Assembly: GCF_002846495.1 (NCBI RefSeq)
Contig: NZ_PJNE01000001.1
Location: forward strand, 3,224,001 to 3,288,000
Direction: 5' to 3'
DNA length: 64,000 nt
Source of the DNA: Phycicoccus duodecadis
GTDB lineage: Bacteria; Actinomycetota; Actinomycetes; Actinomycetales; Dermatophilaceae
The position numbers were made by a program, and so were the translations under genes. This document shows positions 31,032-40,479 of this stretch, in pieces. How positions within the stretch are numbered: the stretch's first letter is position 1; the number at the start of each line of letters is the position of its first letter. Below the pieces are notes generated by a model. That model searched no databases and had not been told where the DNA came from. It saw nothing but the letters and a program-made list of their open reading frames with translations.

Positions 31032-31053
31032 GCCCACACGCTAGCCTCGCGAG

Positions 31054-32570
31054 ATGCGCGAGACCCTGTGGCTCGGCCCGGCCTGGTGCCCCGAGCAGGG
31101 CCGGCTCGGCGCCGTGCTGGCGGTGGACGGCCGCATCGCCGCCGTGGGGGATGCCGCGGCCGCACGCGCCGGTGAGCCCGGGGTCGAGGTCGTCGACGTC
31201 GGCGACGGGGTCCTGCTGCCGGGCTTCGGCGACGGCCACGCCCATCCGCTGTTCGGGGGGCTCGAGGCCGAGGGGCCGGCGGTGAGCGGGCTCACGAGCG
31301 TCGAGGCCGTGGTGGCCGAGGTCGCGCGCTGGGCGGCCGAGCACCCCGAGGCGGCGTGGGTGCAGGCGGCGTCCTACGACTCGACCCTGGCCCCCGACGG
31401 GCTCTTCGACGCCCACTGGCTCGACGCCGCCGTGCCCGACCGGCCGGTGATGCTGCGGGCCGGCGACTACCACACGGCGTGGGTCAACAGCCGGGCCCTC
31501 ACGCTGGCCGGCATCGACGCGACCACGCCCGAGCCCGAGCTCGGCGAGATCCCGCGCCGGCCCGACGGCACACCGCTGGGCACGCTGCGCGAGTGGGGGG
31601 CCGTCGACCTGGTGGCCGCCGTCGCGCCGGGGCACCCGCTCGACGTACGGGTGGGCGCGCTGGCGCGCGCCACCCGGCACCTGGCCGGGCTCGGCGTCAC
31701 GTGGGTGCAGGACGCCTGGGTCGAGGCCGGCGACGTCGAGACCTACCTCGCGGCGTCGGCGCGGGGCGCCCTGCACTGCGCGGTCAACCTGGCGCTCTAC
31801 GCCGACCCGCGGCGCGGCCTCGACCAGGTCGGGGCGCTGGTGCGGCTGCGCGAGCGGGTCCGGGCCCACGGCGACCCGCTGCTCACGGCCGAGACCGTCA
31901 AGCTCTTCGCCGATGGGGTCGTCGAGGGCGGCACCGCGGCGCTGCTCGAGCCCTACGTAGGGCCCGGCTGTACCCACACCGGGATGCTGGTCTGGGCGCC
32001 CGACGAGCTCGCCGCCGTCGTGACGGCGCTCGACGCCGAGGGCTTCCAGGCCCACGTGCACACCATCGGCGACCGGGCGGTGCGGGTGGCCCTGGACGCC
32101 CTCGAGCACGCGGCGCGGGCCAACGGGCCGCGGGACCGGCGCCCGGTGCTGGCCCACCTCCAGCTCGTCGCCGAGGAGGACCGGCCGCGACTGGCCGCGC
32201 TGGGGGTCGTCGCCAACGCCGAGCCGCTCTGGGCGCAGCTCGACGCCGTGATGGAGGACCTCACCGTGCCGCGCCTCGGTGCCGAGCGGGTCGCGGCGCA
32301 GTACCCCTGGGCCACCCTCACCGCGCTGGGCACGGCCCTGTCGTTCGGGTCCGACTGGCCGGTGAGCTCGGCCGACCCCCTGGAGGGCATCGCCGTCGCG
32401 TGCTCGCGCCAGACCGGCGGGCCGGCACCCTGCGGGTCGGCGACGACGCCGACCTGGTGCACCTCGACCGCGACCCCTTCGCCGTGGCCGACCCCCGCGA
32501 CCTCGACGCCGTGCGCGTCAGCGCCACCTGGCTGCGCGGCGTGCGGGTGGGGGCCGTCAGGGGCGGGTGA
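31054..32570 (+). pseudogene. YtcJ-type amidohydrolase broken by internal deletion/frameshift
   Basis: Member of the metal-dependent amidohydrolase superfamily, YtcJ group. The first part is intact: LLPGFGDGHAHPLFGG (HxH metal ligands), KLFADGVVEGGTAALLEPYV, HVHTIGDRAVRVALDALEHA, AHLQLV and FGSDWPVSSADPLEGIAVAC up to ~32415. Then the frame changes: the conserved end (AGTLRVGDDADLVHLDRDPF with VAVSATWLRG-like tail) continues in a different frame from ~32421 to 32570. About 40 residues (the usual LDLATALxAYT segment) are missing between. Either a real inactivating deletion or an assembly error in GC-rich DNA. Read straight through, the first frame would run to 33390 across the phosphatase gene, which is not credible. 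Confidence 0.8.
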
Positions 32571-33351
32571 GCCGGGCCCGCAGGCCCTCGACCTCGTCCT
32601 CGCTCCAGCCCTGGTCGCGCAGCCAGCCCGGAGCCCCGCCCCAGCCGTCGGCGACGGCGTCGAGGATGGCCTCCATGGTCTCGGCCCGGGGGGTCTGGTC
32701 GGCCACGGCCTGCTTGGCCAGCCACGGGCCGTGCGAGTCGGTACCGGCGATGCGGGCGATGATCGCCTCGATGCGCTCGGCCGAGAGGGCGTAGTCCTCG
32801 ACGATCGCCTCGCGGGGCACGCCGGCCACGTCGAGGGCCATCGCCACCACGGTCCCGGTGCGGTCCTTGCCGGCCGCGCAGTGCACGACGGCGGCGCCGC
32901 GCGCCTGCGCGACCACGCGGAGGGCCGCCGACACCGAGTCGGGGCGCTGGTCGAGGTAGCCCAGGTAGTGCCGTGCCCAGAAGGTCGCGTCGCGCGCCTC
33001 CTGTTCCTCGCGCGCCGGCAGGGCCAGGGCCCGGGCGGCGATCTCGTCGGCCGACTCCGGTGCGCGTGGGGGCAGCAGCGAGTGGTGGTGGTGGGTCAGC
33101 GCGTCGACGCGGCGCAGCGGGCCCTCGCCCTCGAGGTGCAGCTCGGTCTCGGTGCGCAGGTCGATGATGTCGGTGACCCCGAGCTCCTCGACGACGCGGG
33201 TGACGTCGGCGTCGGTGAGGTCCTGCAGGTTGTCCGAGCGGATGAGGCGCCGGGGCACCACGGTGCCGCCCCCGCGGGTGGGCAGGCCCCCCAGGTCGCG
33301 CATGTTGACGAGGCCGTCGAGGTCGATCCAGCGTTCCGTCACGGGCTCCAT
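32557..33351 (-). CDS. tyrosine-protein phosphatase (PtpB-like)
   Basis: 264 residues. The P-loop HCAAGKDRTG gives the CX5R signature, Cys158 and Arg164; the N-terminal NMRDLGGLPTRGGGTVVPRR and LIRSDNLQDLTDAD are characteristic of the tyrosine phosphatase family that includes mycobacterial PtpB. The AGKDR loop is shared with that group, which can act on phosphotyrosine, phosphoserine or phosphoinositides. ATG 33351; 14-bp overlap with the broken amidohydrolase. Divergent from hemW by 49 bp. Confidence 0.9.
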   Translation of the reverse strand: MEPVTERWIDLDGLVNMRDLGGLPTRGGGTVVPRRLIRSDNLQDLTDADVTRVVEELGVTDIIDLRTETELHLEGEGPLRRVDALTHHHHSLLPPRAPESADEIAARALALPAREEQEARDATFWARHYLGYLDQRPDSVSAALRVVAQARGAAVVHCAAGKDRTGTVVAMALDVAGVPREAIVEDYALSAERIEAIIARIAGTDSHGPWLAKQAVADQTPRAETMEAILDAVADGWGGAPGWLRDQGWSEDEVEGLRARLTRP

Positions 33352-33400
33352 GGTAGGAGCCGGGCGCGGGACGTCCGGCGGCGGGCGTGACAATGGGACG

Positions 33401-34621
33401 GTGCCCCGACTCCCCGACGGCGACCCCGCGCCGCTGAGCGGCGAGCTGCCGCCCGACGCCCTCGCCCGGCTCGGCGACGGCGCCTTCGGCATCTACCTGC
33501 ACGTGCCCTTCTGCGCCGTGCGCTGCGGCTACTGCGACTTCAACACCTACACCCTCCCCGAGCTCGGCCCCGGCGCGTCGACCGACGACTTCGCCGACAC
33601 CGCCCTGCGCGAGGTCGACCTCGCCCGTCGGGTGCTGGGCGACGCCGCCCCGGTCGTCGACACCGTCTTCGTGGGGGGCGGCACCCCCACCCTGCTGGCC
33701 GCCGCCGACCTGGTCCGCCTGCTCGACGGCGTGCGCGAGCGGTTCGGCCTCGCGCCCGGCGCCGAGGTGACCACCGAGGCCAACCCCGACTCGGTCGCGC
33801 CCGCCTCGCTCGAGACCCTGGCCGCCGGCGGCTTCACCCGGGTGAGCATCGGGATGCAGTCGGCCGTGCCCCACGTGCTGGCCACCCTCGACCGCACCCA
33901 CGACCCGGCGCGGGTCGGCGCCGCCGTCGCCGCCGCCCGCGCCGCCGGGCTCGCGACCAGCCTCGACCTCATCTACGGGACGCCGGGGGAGTCCCTCGAC
34001 GACTGGCGCACCAGCCTCGAGGCGGCCCTCGCGCACGAGCCCGACCACGTGTCGGCCTACGCGCTGGTGGTCGAGGAGGGCACCCGGATGGCGGTGCAGG
34101 TGCGGCGCGGCGAGCTGCCGATGCCCGACGGGGACGACGAGGCCGAGAAGTACGAGCTGGCCGACACGCTGCTGGCCGCGGCCGGCTACGGCTGGTACGA
34201 GGTCAGCAACTGGGCCCGCACCCCCGCCGACCGCTGCCGCCACAACGAGGGCTACTGGCGGGGCGGCGACTGGTGGGGCGTCGGGCCCGGCGCGCACGGC
34301 CACGTCGGCGGCGTCCGCTGGTGGAACGTCAAGCATCCGCGCGCCTACGCCGCGCGGCTGGCCGCGGGGGAGTCGCCGGCCGCGGGCCGCGAGGTCCTGA
34401 CCGCCGAGCAGCGCCTCGACGAGGACGTGCTGCTCGGGGTGCGCCTGCGGGAAGGGCTCGACCTGGCCCGGCTCGAGGACGCGGGGCGCCTGGCCGTGGC
34501 GGGGCTGGTGGCCGACGGCCTGCTCGACGGTGCGGCCGCCGTGCGGGACCGCCGCGCCGTGCTGACCCGGCGGGGCCGGCTGCTCGCCGACACCGTCGTG
34601 CGCCGGCTGCTCGGCCTCTGA
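33401..34621 (+). CDS. hemW: radical SAM heme chaperone HemW
   Basis: 406 residues, coproporphyrinogen oxidase-like but with the HemW pattern: the CxxxCxxC cluster site is Cys38, Cys42, Cys45 in VPFCAVRCGYCDF, and the extra Cys that marks true HemN is absent. Family signatures VDTVFVGGGTPTLL, TRVSIGMQSAVPHVLATLDR and SLDLIYGTPGESLDDW follow. HemW binds and transfers heme. GTG 33401 with GGGACG just upstream. Close to lepA, hrcA and dnaJ, as in many bacteria. Confidence 0.94.
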   Translation: MPRLPDGDPAPLSGELPPDALARLGDGAFGIYLHVPFCAVRCGYCDFNTYTLPELGPGASTDDFADTALREVDLARRVLGDAAPVVDTVFVGGGTPTLLAAADLVRLLDGVRERFGLAPGAEVTTEANPDSVAPASLETLAAGGFTRVSIGMQSAVPHVLATLDRTHDPARVGAAVAAARAAGLATSLDLIYGTPGESLDDWRTSLEAALAHEPDHVSAYALVVEEGTRMAVQVRRGELPMPDGDDEAEKYELADTLLAAAGYGWYEVSNWARTPADRCRHNEGYWRGGDWWGVGPGAHGHVGGVRWWNVKHPRAYAARLAAGESPAAGREVLTAEQRLDEDVLLGVRLREGLDLARLEDAGRLAVAGLVADGLLDGAAAVRDRRAVLTRRGRLLADTVVRRLLGL

Positions 34622-34664
34622 GGGTCGGCAGCCGGCGCACGGGGCGGTGCGGAGAAGCGCTCGG

Positions 34665-35264
34665 TCAGCGCACGAACGTCGGGACCAGCGGCGGGTTCCA
34701 CCACTCGCCGTTGTTCGCCTTGACCGCACCGAGCACGTGCAGGATGAGCGCGCCGACGAAGACCACGATCAGGATCGGGATGCCGATGAGGGCGCCGATG
34801 ATCGTGATCGTGAGGATCCAGCCGATGACCGAGCCGATGAAGGCCGCGATCTGCACGTTGAGCGAGTTCGCCGCGTGGGCCCGCACGAAGGGGCCGCGGT
34901 CCTTGTACATCACGTAGATGACGAGGCTGCCGACGAACCCGAGGAAACCGGCCGAGGCGACCATCGCGACGGCGCCGATGACGTGGCTGAGCATCCCCCA
35001 GGTCTTCTCCTCCTGCGGGGAGAGCGGGGCGGCCGCGGGCGGGCCGTAGGCCGGCGGCGTGGCCGGCGGCGGGGGCGGGAGCTGGCCGCTCGGGTACGGC
35101 GGCGGGGGAGGGGTGGCGTCGGTGGGCGCCGCGAAGGGCGGCGGCGGGGGTGTGTCCGTGGTCTTGCCGAGCTCCACCCGGTCGGATACGGGCGGGGGCG
35201 GCGGGGTCACGACCTCGGTGGGCTCGCCCTGGGGGCGGTCGTCGTGCGGCGTGGTGTCGCTCAT
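34665..35264 (-). CDS. DUF4870 membrane protein with proline-rich N-terminus
   Basis: 199 residues, AGGAGG before ATG 35264. Residues 1-85 are charged and strongly proline-rich (runs of P5). The remainder is the DUF4870 fold: EEKTWGMLSHVIGAVAMVAS, FLGFVGSLVIYVMYKDRGPF, FVRAHAANSLNVQIAAFIGS and a glycine/isoleucine-rich last helix. Three to four membrane helices. Function unknown; related proteins are widespread in Gram-positives. Single gene, facing hemW. Confidence 0.85.
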   Translation of the reverse strand: MSDTTPHDDRPQGEPTEVVTPPPPPVSDRVELGKTTDTPPPPPFAAPTDATPPPPPYPSGQLPPPPPATPPAYGPPAAAPLSPQEEKTWGMLSHVIGAVAMVASAGFLGFVGSLVIYVMYKDRGPFVRAHAANSLNVQIAAFIGSVIGWILTITIIGALIGIPILIVVFVGALILHVLGAVKANNGEWWNPPLVPTFVR

Positions 35265-35352
35265 GTGTTCCTCCTGGAAGGGGTCTGGACCCATCACACA
35301 CCCGACGCGCACCGTCCGGTGGCGGTTCCGGGGGCGCGTCGGGGTCGGGCTC

Positions 35353-35375
35353 GGGGTCGGGTCAGGGCCGACCCC
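35353..35375 (-). terminator. hairpin terminator after the DUF3097 gene
   Basis: GGGGTCGG and CCGACCCC pair in an 8-bp stem with a 7-nt loop, directly beyond the stop codon of the minus-strand DUF3097 gene (first stop base pairs at 35375). A second upstream GGGGTCGG (35341-35348) could compete. Confidence 0.5.
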
Positions 35376-36247
35376 TACTCAGGGGCGGTCACGAAGTCGA
35401 TGAGCTCCTCGACCCGACCCAGCAGCTCGGGCTCGAGGTCGGCGTAGGAGTCGACCGAGGCCAGGATGCGCTGCCACGCCCTCGCGACGTCGGCCTGGGT
35501 GCGGTGCGGCCAGCCCAGGTGGGCGCAGATCCCGTGCTTCCACGAGGTGCCGCGCGGGATGACCGGCCAGGCGTCCATCCCGAGCCGCTGCGGCTTCACC
35601 GACTGCCACACGTCGACGTAGGGATGCCCGACGACCAGGACGTGGTCGGCGTACGGCCGTACCCGGCGGGCCTCGTCGACGACCCGCGACTCCTTGGTGC
35701 CCGGTACGAGGTGGTCGACGAGCACGCCCATCCGGCGGCCGGGCTCCGGCGCGACCTCGCGGATGACGGCGGCCAGGTCGTCGACGCCGTCGAGCATCTC
35801 GACCACCACCCCCTCGACCCGCAGGTCGTCGCCCCAGACCTTCTCGACCAGCTCGGCGTCGTGCCTGCCCTCGACGTACAGGCGCGACCCACGAGCCACC
35901 CGGGCCCGGGCCCCGGCGACGGCCACGGAGCCGCTGGCGGTGCGGGCCGACGCGGCCCGGGCGATGGCCAGCCGCGCCTCGGCGGCGACCCGCGGTGGCA
36001 CCAGCCTGACGGGCGCGCCGTCGACCAGGAAGCCCGGCCCGAGGGGGAAGCCCTTGAGCCGGCCGCGCCGGTCCTCGAGGTGCACCACGTGCACCCCGCC
36101 GGCCTTCTCGACGCGCACCACGGCCCCGACCCAGCCCGTCTCGACGTCCTCGACGACCGTGCCGGGCTCGGCCGCGAGCTCGACCGAGCGCCCGCGCGGG
36201 GGCCGCTTCCAGTCGCCCGAGAGCACGTCGGAGCCGTACCTGTCCAC
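35375..36247 (-). CDS. DUF3097 family protein
   Basis: 290 residues, actinobacterial family of unknown function. It starts VDRYGSDVLSGDWKRPPRGR, continues with a small beta-rich part (GWVGAVVRVEKAGGVHVVHL) and then LYVEGRHDAELVEKVWGDDL, ending in LDGVDDLAAVI. The E-G-x-x-D then acidic D-x-D layout resembles a TOPRIM fold (inference). The end has WPVIPRGTSWKHGICAHLGW. GTG 36247 chosen; GTG 36250 directly before is equally possible. Divergent from hrcA across 189 bp that hold the CIRCE. Confidence 0.85.
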   Translation of the reverse strand: MDRYGSDVLSGDWKRPPRGRSVELAAEPGTVVEDVETGWVGAVVRVEKAGGVHVVHLEDRRGRLKGFPLGPGFLVDGAPVRLVPPRVAAEARLAIARAASARTASGSVAVAGARARVARGSRLYVEGRHDAELVEKVWGDDLRVEGVVVEMLDGVDDLAAVIREVAPEPGRRMGVLVDHLVPGTKESRVVDEARRVRPYADHVLVVGHPYVDVWQSVKPQRLGMDAWPVIPRGTSWKHGICAHLGWPHRTQADVARAWQRILASVDSYADLEPELLGRVEELIDFVTAPE

Positions 36248-36341
36248 CACGGCGGCGACGCTAGTGCGTGACGGGGTCGGCGCCGGGGAGCGGCACGCGC
36301 TCCTCGACGGCTTTCGCGTTGTCGGGGGTGGAGTCGTAGGA

Positions 36342-36368
36342 TTGGCACTCGGGCCACGAGAGTGCCAA
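36342..36368. promoter_or_regulatory. CIRCE element, HrcA operator
   Basis: TTGGCACTC, 9 bp, GAGTGCCAA: a perfect 9-bp inverted repeat matching the CIRCE consensus TTAGCACTC-N9-GAGTGCTAA with one symmetric change per arm. It lies 68 bp before hrcA, so HrcA should repress its own operon with dnaJ. Confidence 0.92.
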
Positions 36369-36436
36369 CGCGAGTGCCGCCGCGCACCCGAGGCCCCGCC
36401 AGCCCCGACGGACCCGACCGGGAGGAGTACCCACCG

Positions 36437-37468
36437 ATGACCGAGGACCGCCGGCTCCGGGTGCTCCGGGCCATCGTGCAGGACTACGTCGAGACCTCCG
36501 AGCCCGTGGGCTCCAAGTCGCTCCTCGAGCGCCACCACCTCGGCGTCTCGGCCGCCACCGTGCGCAACGACATGGCCGCCCTGGAGGAGGAGGGGCTCAT
36601 CGCCGCACCGCACACCAGCGCCGGCCGCATCCCCACCGACGCCGGCTACCGCGTCTTCGTCGACCGGCTCAGCCAGATCAAGCCGATGACCCCCGCCGAG
36701 CAGCGCGCCATCGGCCACTTCCTCGAGGGCGCGGTCGACCTCGACGACGTCGTCGACCGCACGGTGCGGCTGCTGGCCTCGCTGACCCGGCAGGTCGCGG
36801 TCGTGCAGTACCCGTCGCTGTCGCGCTCGTCGGTGCGCCACGTCGAGCTCGTCCCGATCGGGGGGCCGCGCCTGCTGGTCGTGCTCATCACCACCACCGG
36901 GCGGGTCGAGCAGCGCGTGGTCGACGCCGGCTGCGACCTCCTCGACGAGGCCGGCGAGGCCACCCTGGCCGCGCTGCGCACCGAGCTCAACGCCGCCACC
37001 GCCGGCCGCACCCTGGCCGACGCGTCCACCGAGCTGGCCGCCGTGCCCGACCGGGTCGACCCCAGCCGCCGCGAGATCGTCCGGGCCGTGGCCGCCGCGC
37101 TCGAGGAGTCGCTCGACGAGGAGCGCGAGGAGCGCGTGGTGCTGGCCGGCACCGCCAACCTCGTGAAGTCCGGCGGCGACTTCACCGCCAGCATCGCGCC
37201 GGTCCTCGAGGCCCTCGAGGAGCACGTGGTCCTGCTGAAGCTGCTCGGCACGGTCGCCGAGCAGGGCGGCACCCTGGCCGTGCGCATCGGCGCCGAGAAC
37301 CCCTACGCCGGGCTGCGCTCGACCTCGATGGTCACCACCGGCTACGGCGCCGGCAGCGACCTCGTCGCCGGCCTGGGCGTCGTCGGCCCCACCCGGATGG
37401 ACTACGCGGGGGCCATGGCCTCCGTGCGGGCCGTCGCCACCTACGTCTCCCGGATCCTCGCGGACTGA
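36437..37468 (+). CDS. hrcA: heat-inducible transcription repressor HrcA
   Basis: 343 residues. The N-terminal winged helix has [20 protein letters not shown] followed by [20 protein letters not shown], and [20 protein letters not shown]; a GAF-like dimer domain follows, ending [20 protein letters not shown] and [20 protein letters not shown]. It represses chaperone genes through CIRCE and needs GroEL for activity. ATG 36437 follows GGAGGAGTAC. dnaJ starts 53 bp after the stop. Confidence 0.97.
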   Translation: MTEDRRLRVLRAIVQDYVETSEPVGSKSLLERHHLGVSAATVRNDMAALEEEGLIAAPHTSAGRIPTDAGYRVFVDRLSQIKPMTPAEQRAIGHFLEGAVDLDDVVDRTVRLLASLTRQVAVVQYPSLSRSSVRHVELVPIGGPRLLVVLITTTGRVEQRVVDAGCDLLDEAGEATLAALRTELNAATAGRTLADASTELAAVPDRVDPSRREIVRAVAAALEESLDEEREERVVLAGTANLVKSGGDFTASIAPVLEALEEHVVLLKLLGTVAEQGGTLAVRIGAENPYAGLRSTSMVTTGYGAGSDLVAGLGVVGPTRMDYAGAMASVRAVATYVSRILAD

Positions 37469-37521
37469 CCGCGAGCGACCCCCCGCCCACCGACCCACCC
37501 CTGCCGGAGGACCCACCACCC

Positions 37522-38649
37522 GTGAACGACTACTACGCCGACCTCGGGGTCGCCCGTGACGCGAGCCCCGAGGACATCAAGCGCGCCTACCGCAAGGCCG
37601 CCCGGCGCCTGCACCCCGACGTCAACCCGGGCGCCGAGGCCGAGGAGCAGTTCAAGAAGGTCTCCCAGGCCTACGACGTCCTCTCGGACGCCGAGAAGCG
37701 CCGCGCCTACGACCTGGGCGCCGACCCCTACGCCGGGGCGGCTGCGGGCTTCGGCCAGGGCTTCTCGTTCAGCGACATCATGGACGCCTTCTTCGGCGGC
37801 CAGGGCGGCCCCGGGGGGCCCGGCCCGCGGTCGCGCCAGACCCGCGGCCAGGACGCCCTGGTGCGCCTCGACATCGACCTCGCCGACGCCGCCTTCGGGG
37901 CCGAGAAGCAGCTCACCATCGACACCGCGGTGGCCTGCGGCACCTGCCACGGCGAGGGGATGCAGCCCGGCACCTCGACCCGCACCTGCGACGTGTGCGA
38001 GGGCCGCGGTGAGATCCGCCAGGTGCAGCGCAGCTTCCTCGGCAACGTCATGACCAGCCGGCCCTGCATGACCTGCCAGGGCTTCGGCCAGGTCATCACC
38101 GACCCCTGCTACGAGTGCTCGGGCGACGGCCGGGTCCGCACCCGCCGCACCCTGACCCTCAAGGTCCCGGCGGGCGTCGACACCGGCACCCGCATCCAGC
38201 TGGCCGGTGAGGGCGAGGTCGGCCAGGGCGCCGGCCCGGCGGGGGACCTCTACGTCGAGGTGTCGGTCCGCAAGCACCCCACCTTCCAGCGCCGCGGCGA
38301 CGACCTGCACGCGACCATCGAGGTGCCGATGACCGCGGCCGCGCTGGGCGCGAACCTCGCCATGGAGACCCTCGACGGCAGCCGGGACCTCGACATCGCG
38401 CGCGGCACCCAGTCGGGCGACACCATCACCCTGCGCGGCCTGGGCGTCACCCACCTGCGCGGCGGCGGGCGCGGCGACGTCATCGTGCACACCATGGTGC
38501 AGACGCCCACCAGGGTCGACGCCGAGCAGGAGGAGCTGCTGCGGCGGCTCGCGGCCCTGCGCGGCGAGGAGCGCCCGGAGGGCCGGCTCGCCAACCCCGG
38601 CGACGGCTCGCTGTTCGGCAAGCTGCGCGACGCCTTCAAGGCCCGCTGA
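37522..38649 (+). CDS. dnaJ: chaperone DnaJ (HrcA-linked paralogue)
   Basis: 375 residues. J domain with HPD at 31-33, G/F-rich linker ([26 protein letters not shown]), then four CxxCxGxG-type zinc motifs: [24 protein letters not shown] and CYECSGDG. The C-terminal peptide-binding domain has [20 protein letters not shown]. Co-chaperone of DnaK. This is the copy linked to hrcA (often called dnaJ2) rather than the one in the dnaK-grpE operon. GTG 37522 after GGAGGACCCACC. Confidence 0.96.
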   Translation: MNDYYADLGVARDASPEDIKRAYRKAARRLHPDVNPGAEAEEQFKKVSQAYDVLSDAEKRRAYDLGADPYAGAAAGFGQGFSFSDIMDAFFGGQGGPGGPGPRSRQTRGQDALVRLDIDLADAAFGAEKQLTIDTAVACGTCHGEGMQPGTSTRTCDVCEGRGEIRQVQRSFLGNVMTSRPCMTCQGFGQVITDPCYECSGDGRVRTRRTLTLKVPAGVDTGTRIQLAGEGEVGQGAGPAGDLYVEVSVRKHPTFQRRGDDLHATIEVPMTAAALGANLAMETLDGSRDLDIARGTQSGDTITLRGLGVTHLRGGGRGDVIVHTMVQTPTRVDAEQEELLRRLAALRGEERPEGRLANPGDGSLFGKLRDAFKAR

Positions 38650-38658
38650 GGCCCGGCC

Positions 38659-39402
38659 GTGACGCTGCCCGTCCACCTCGTGCCCGCGGCCGTGCTCGCC
38701 GGGCGGCACGCCGGTGACACGGTGCGCCTCGACGGCCCCGAGGGCCGGCACGCCGTCGCGGTGCGGCGCACCCGGGTGGGGGAGCGGCTGGTCCTCGCCG
38801 ACGGCGCCGGCCGGGCGGTCGAGGGCGAGGTGGTGGCCGTCGGCCGTGACGAGCTCGACCTGCGGGTGGATGCCGTGCGCGACGAGCCCGAGCCCAGCCC
38901 GCGGTTCGTGCTGGTGCAGGCCCTCGCGAAGGGTGGGCGCGACGACCAGGCGGTCGAGGCGGCCACCGAGTGCGGGGTCGACGAGGTCGTGCCCTGGCAG
39001 GCCTCGCGCAGCATCGTCCAGTGGCGCGGCGAGCGGGGCGAGAAGGCCCGGCGCGGGTGGGACGCCGTGCTGGTCGCCGCCACCAAGCAGTCGCGCCGCG
39101 CCCGGCGGCCGGTGCTGGCCGCCACCGCGTCGACCGCCGACCTGGTCGAGCGGGTGCGGGATGCCGCCGCGGCGTACGTGCTGCACGAGGACGCCAGCGA
39201 GCCGTTGGCCGGCGTCGCGCTGCCCGCCACGGGCGACGTGGTCCTCGTGGTCGGGCCCGAGGGCGGCATCGCGCCCGAGGAGGTGGCCGCGCTCGAGGCG
39301 GCCGGGGCACGCGCCGTGCGGCTGGGGGCTACCGTGCTGCGGGCGTCGAGCGCGGGGCCGGCCGCGCTGGCGGTCCTCAGCGGGATGGGCCGCTGGCGCT
39401 GA
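38659..39402 (+). CDS. rsmE: 16S rRNA m3U1498 methyltransferase RsmE
   Basis: 247-residue SPOUT-family methyltransferase. N-terminal PUA-like part (GPEGRHAVAVRRTRVGERLV), catalytic part with QALAKGGRDDQAVEAATECG, VDEVVPWQASRSIVQWRGER, and the knot signature VVGPEGGIAPEEVAALEAAG followed by LGATVLRASSAGPAALAVL. GTG 38659, 9 bp after dnaJ; same transcript likely. Confidence 0.95.
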   Translation: MTLPVHLVPAAVLAGRHAGDTVRLDGPEGRHAVAVRRTRVGERLVLADGAGRAVEGEVVAVGRDELDLRVDAVRDEPEPSPRFVLVQALAKGGRDDQAVEAATECGVDEVVPWQASRSIVQWRGERGEKARRGWDAVLVAATKQSRRARRPVLAATASTADLVERVRDAAAAYVLHEDASEPLAGVALPATGDVVLVVGPEGGIAPEEVAALEAAGARAVRLGATVLRASSAGPAALAVLSGMGRWR

Positions 39403-39423
39403 GTCGGCGCGCCGGGGGCGCGG

Positions 39424-40479
39424 TCAGCGCACGGTGAAGGACACGACGTCGGAGGCCGAGGCGGAGCCGTCCTTCGGGCTGAGGGCGACCACCCGGACGG
39501 AGTACGACCCGGCCGCGAGCCGCCCGAGGTCCACCGAGTAGGTGCCGCGGGCGGGGGCCCCCGCCGACGCCGTGACCGGGATGGGTCGCGGCAGCGGGAA
39601 GGCCTGCGAGTGGTTCGGCACCACCGTCACCGACAGGGACGCCTCGAAGACCGAGGCCTCACCACGGACGACGACCGGGCGGCCCGCCGGTACGACGGCC
39701 CCGGCGGTCGGGCTGGTGATCCACACGTCGGCGAGGACCGTCCACCACTGGTCGGCCGGGGGACGGGTGACCACCCGCAGCACCTGCCCGCCTGCACGTA
39801 CCGTGACCGGGAGGTTGCCGCGGCCGAGCACCGCCTGGGCGGTCCACCCCACCTGGTCGAGGGCGAGGGAGTCGACGGCGCTCGAGACGGGTTGCGCGGG
39901 GCCGCTCAGGTCGACGGTGACGCCGCTCGCGGTCACCCGCACCCGCGAGACGTCGACGCCCTCCCACGGCGGGGTGTCGACGAGCGGGACCGGGGCGTCG
40001 AGCGCGGCGTCGACGGCGACGCGGACGCGCTGGTCCGCTGCCGTGGCGGCGGTCGCGACCCAGGCGCGGCGCAGGCCGAAGCGCCCGTCGGGGACGTCGA
40101 CGACCTCGGAGCCGACCACGTAGACGGGAACGGGGCCGCCCGCAGCGACGACGGACGGGGCCGGGGAGGTGCTCGGCGTGGCGGTCGGGATCGACGTGGT
40201 GCTGGCCGACGGTGCGGGCGACGACAGGGGCGATGCCGACGGCAGCGGCATCGCGGGGGTGGCCGCCCGCTCGGTGCCGAACGGGTGCACGACCCACACC
40301 CCGCCGACCACCGCGGCCACGGCGGCGGCGGCCACGAGCGGGGCCCACCGCCGAGCCCGCCGGGAGCGTGCGACCTCGAGCACGTCGTCGAGGCGGTCGG
40401 GCGGGTCGACCAGGTGGGCCCGCCCGCGCAGCGCGGCGCGCAGCCGCTCCTCGTCGCGTGAGGTGGTCATCGGGTCCAT
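39424..40479 (-). CDS. membrane-anchored GerMN/Gmad2-domain protein
   Basis: 351 residues. A cytoplasmic part of ~45 residues (RAALRGRAHLVDPPDRLDDV, of the kind found in sigma-factor partners), one membrane helix (WAPLVAAAAVAAVVGGVWVV), then a Ser/Pro/Thr-rich linker. A GerMN-like domain follows, then a C-terminal immunoglobulin-like Gmad2 domain (ITSPTAGAVVPAGRPVVVRG to the end). These domains are named from spore germination in Firmicutes, but spores are not expected here; an extracellular sensing or binding role is inferred. Its ATG overlaps the sigma factor's TGA by one base, so the two are coupled. A membrane anti-sigma role is plausible. Confidence 0.8.
   Translation of the reverse strand: MDPMTTSRDEERLRAALRGRAHLVDPPDRLDDVLEVARSRRARRWAPLVAAAAVAAVVGGVWVVHPFGTERAATPAMPLPSASPLSSPAPSASTTSIPTATPSTSPAPSVVAAGGPVPVYVVGSEVVDVPDGRFGLRRAWVATAATAADQRVRVAVDAALDAPVPLVDTPPWEGVDVSRVRVTASGVTVDLSGPAQPVSSAVDSLALDQVGWTAQAVLGRGNLPVTVRAGGQVLRVVTRPPADQWWTVLADVWITSPTAGAVVPAGRPVVVRGEASVFEASLSVTVVPNHSQAFPLPRPIPVTASAGAPARGTYSVDLGRLAAGSYSVRVVALSPKDGSASASDVVSFTVR

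Noticed and set aside
27952..32157. Open frame of 1401 codons on the minus strand
   Set aside because: Antisense to the ligase-carrier-AT3 fusion and the amidohydrolase; no recognisable motif.
32421..33390. Read-through of the amidohydrolase first frame to 33390
   Set aside because: It would run antisense across the tyrosine phosphatase gene; the frame break is the better explanation.
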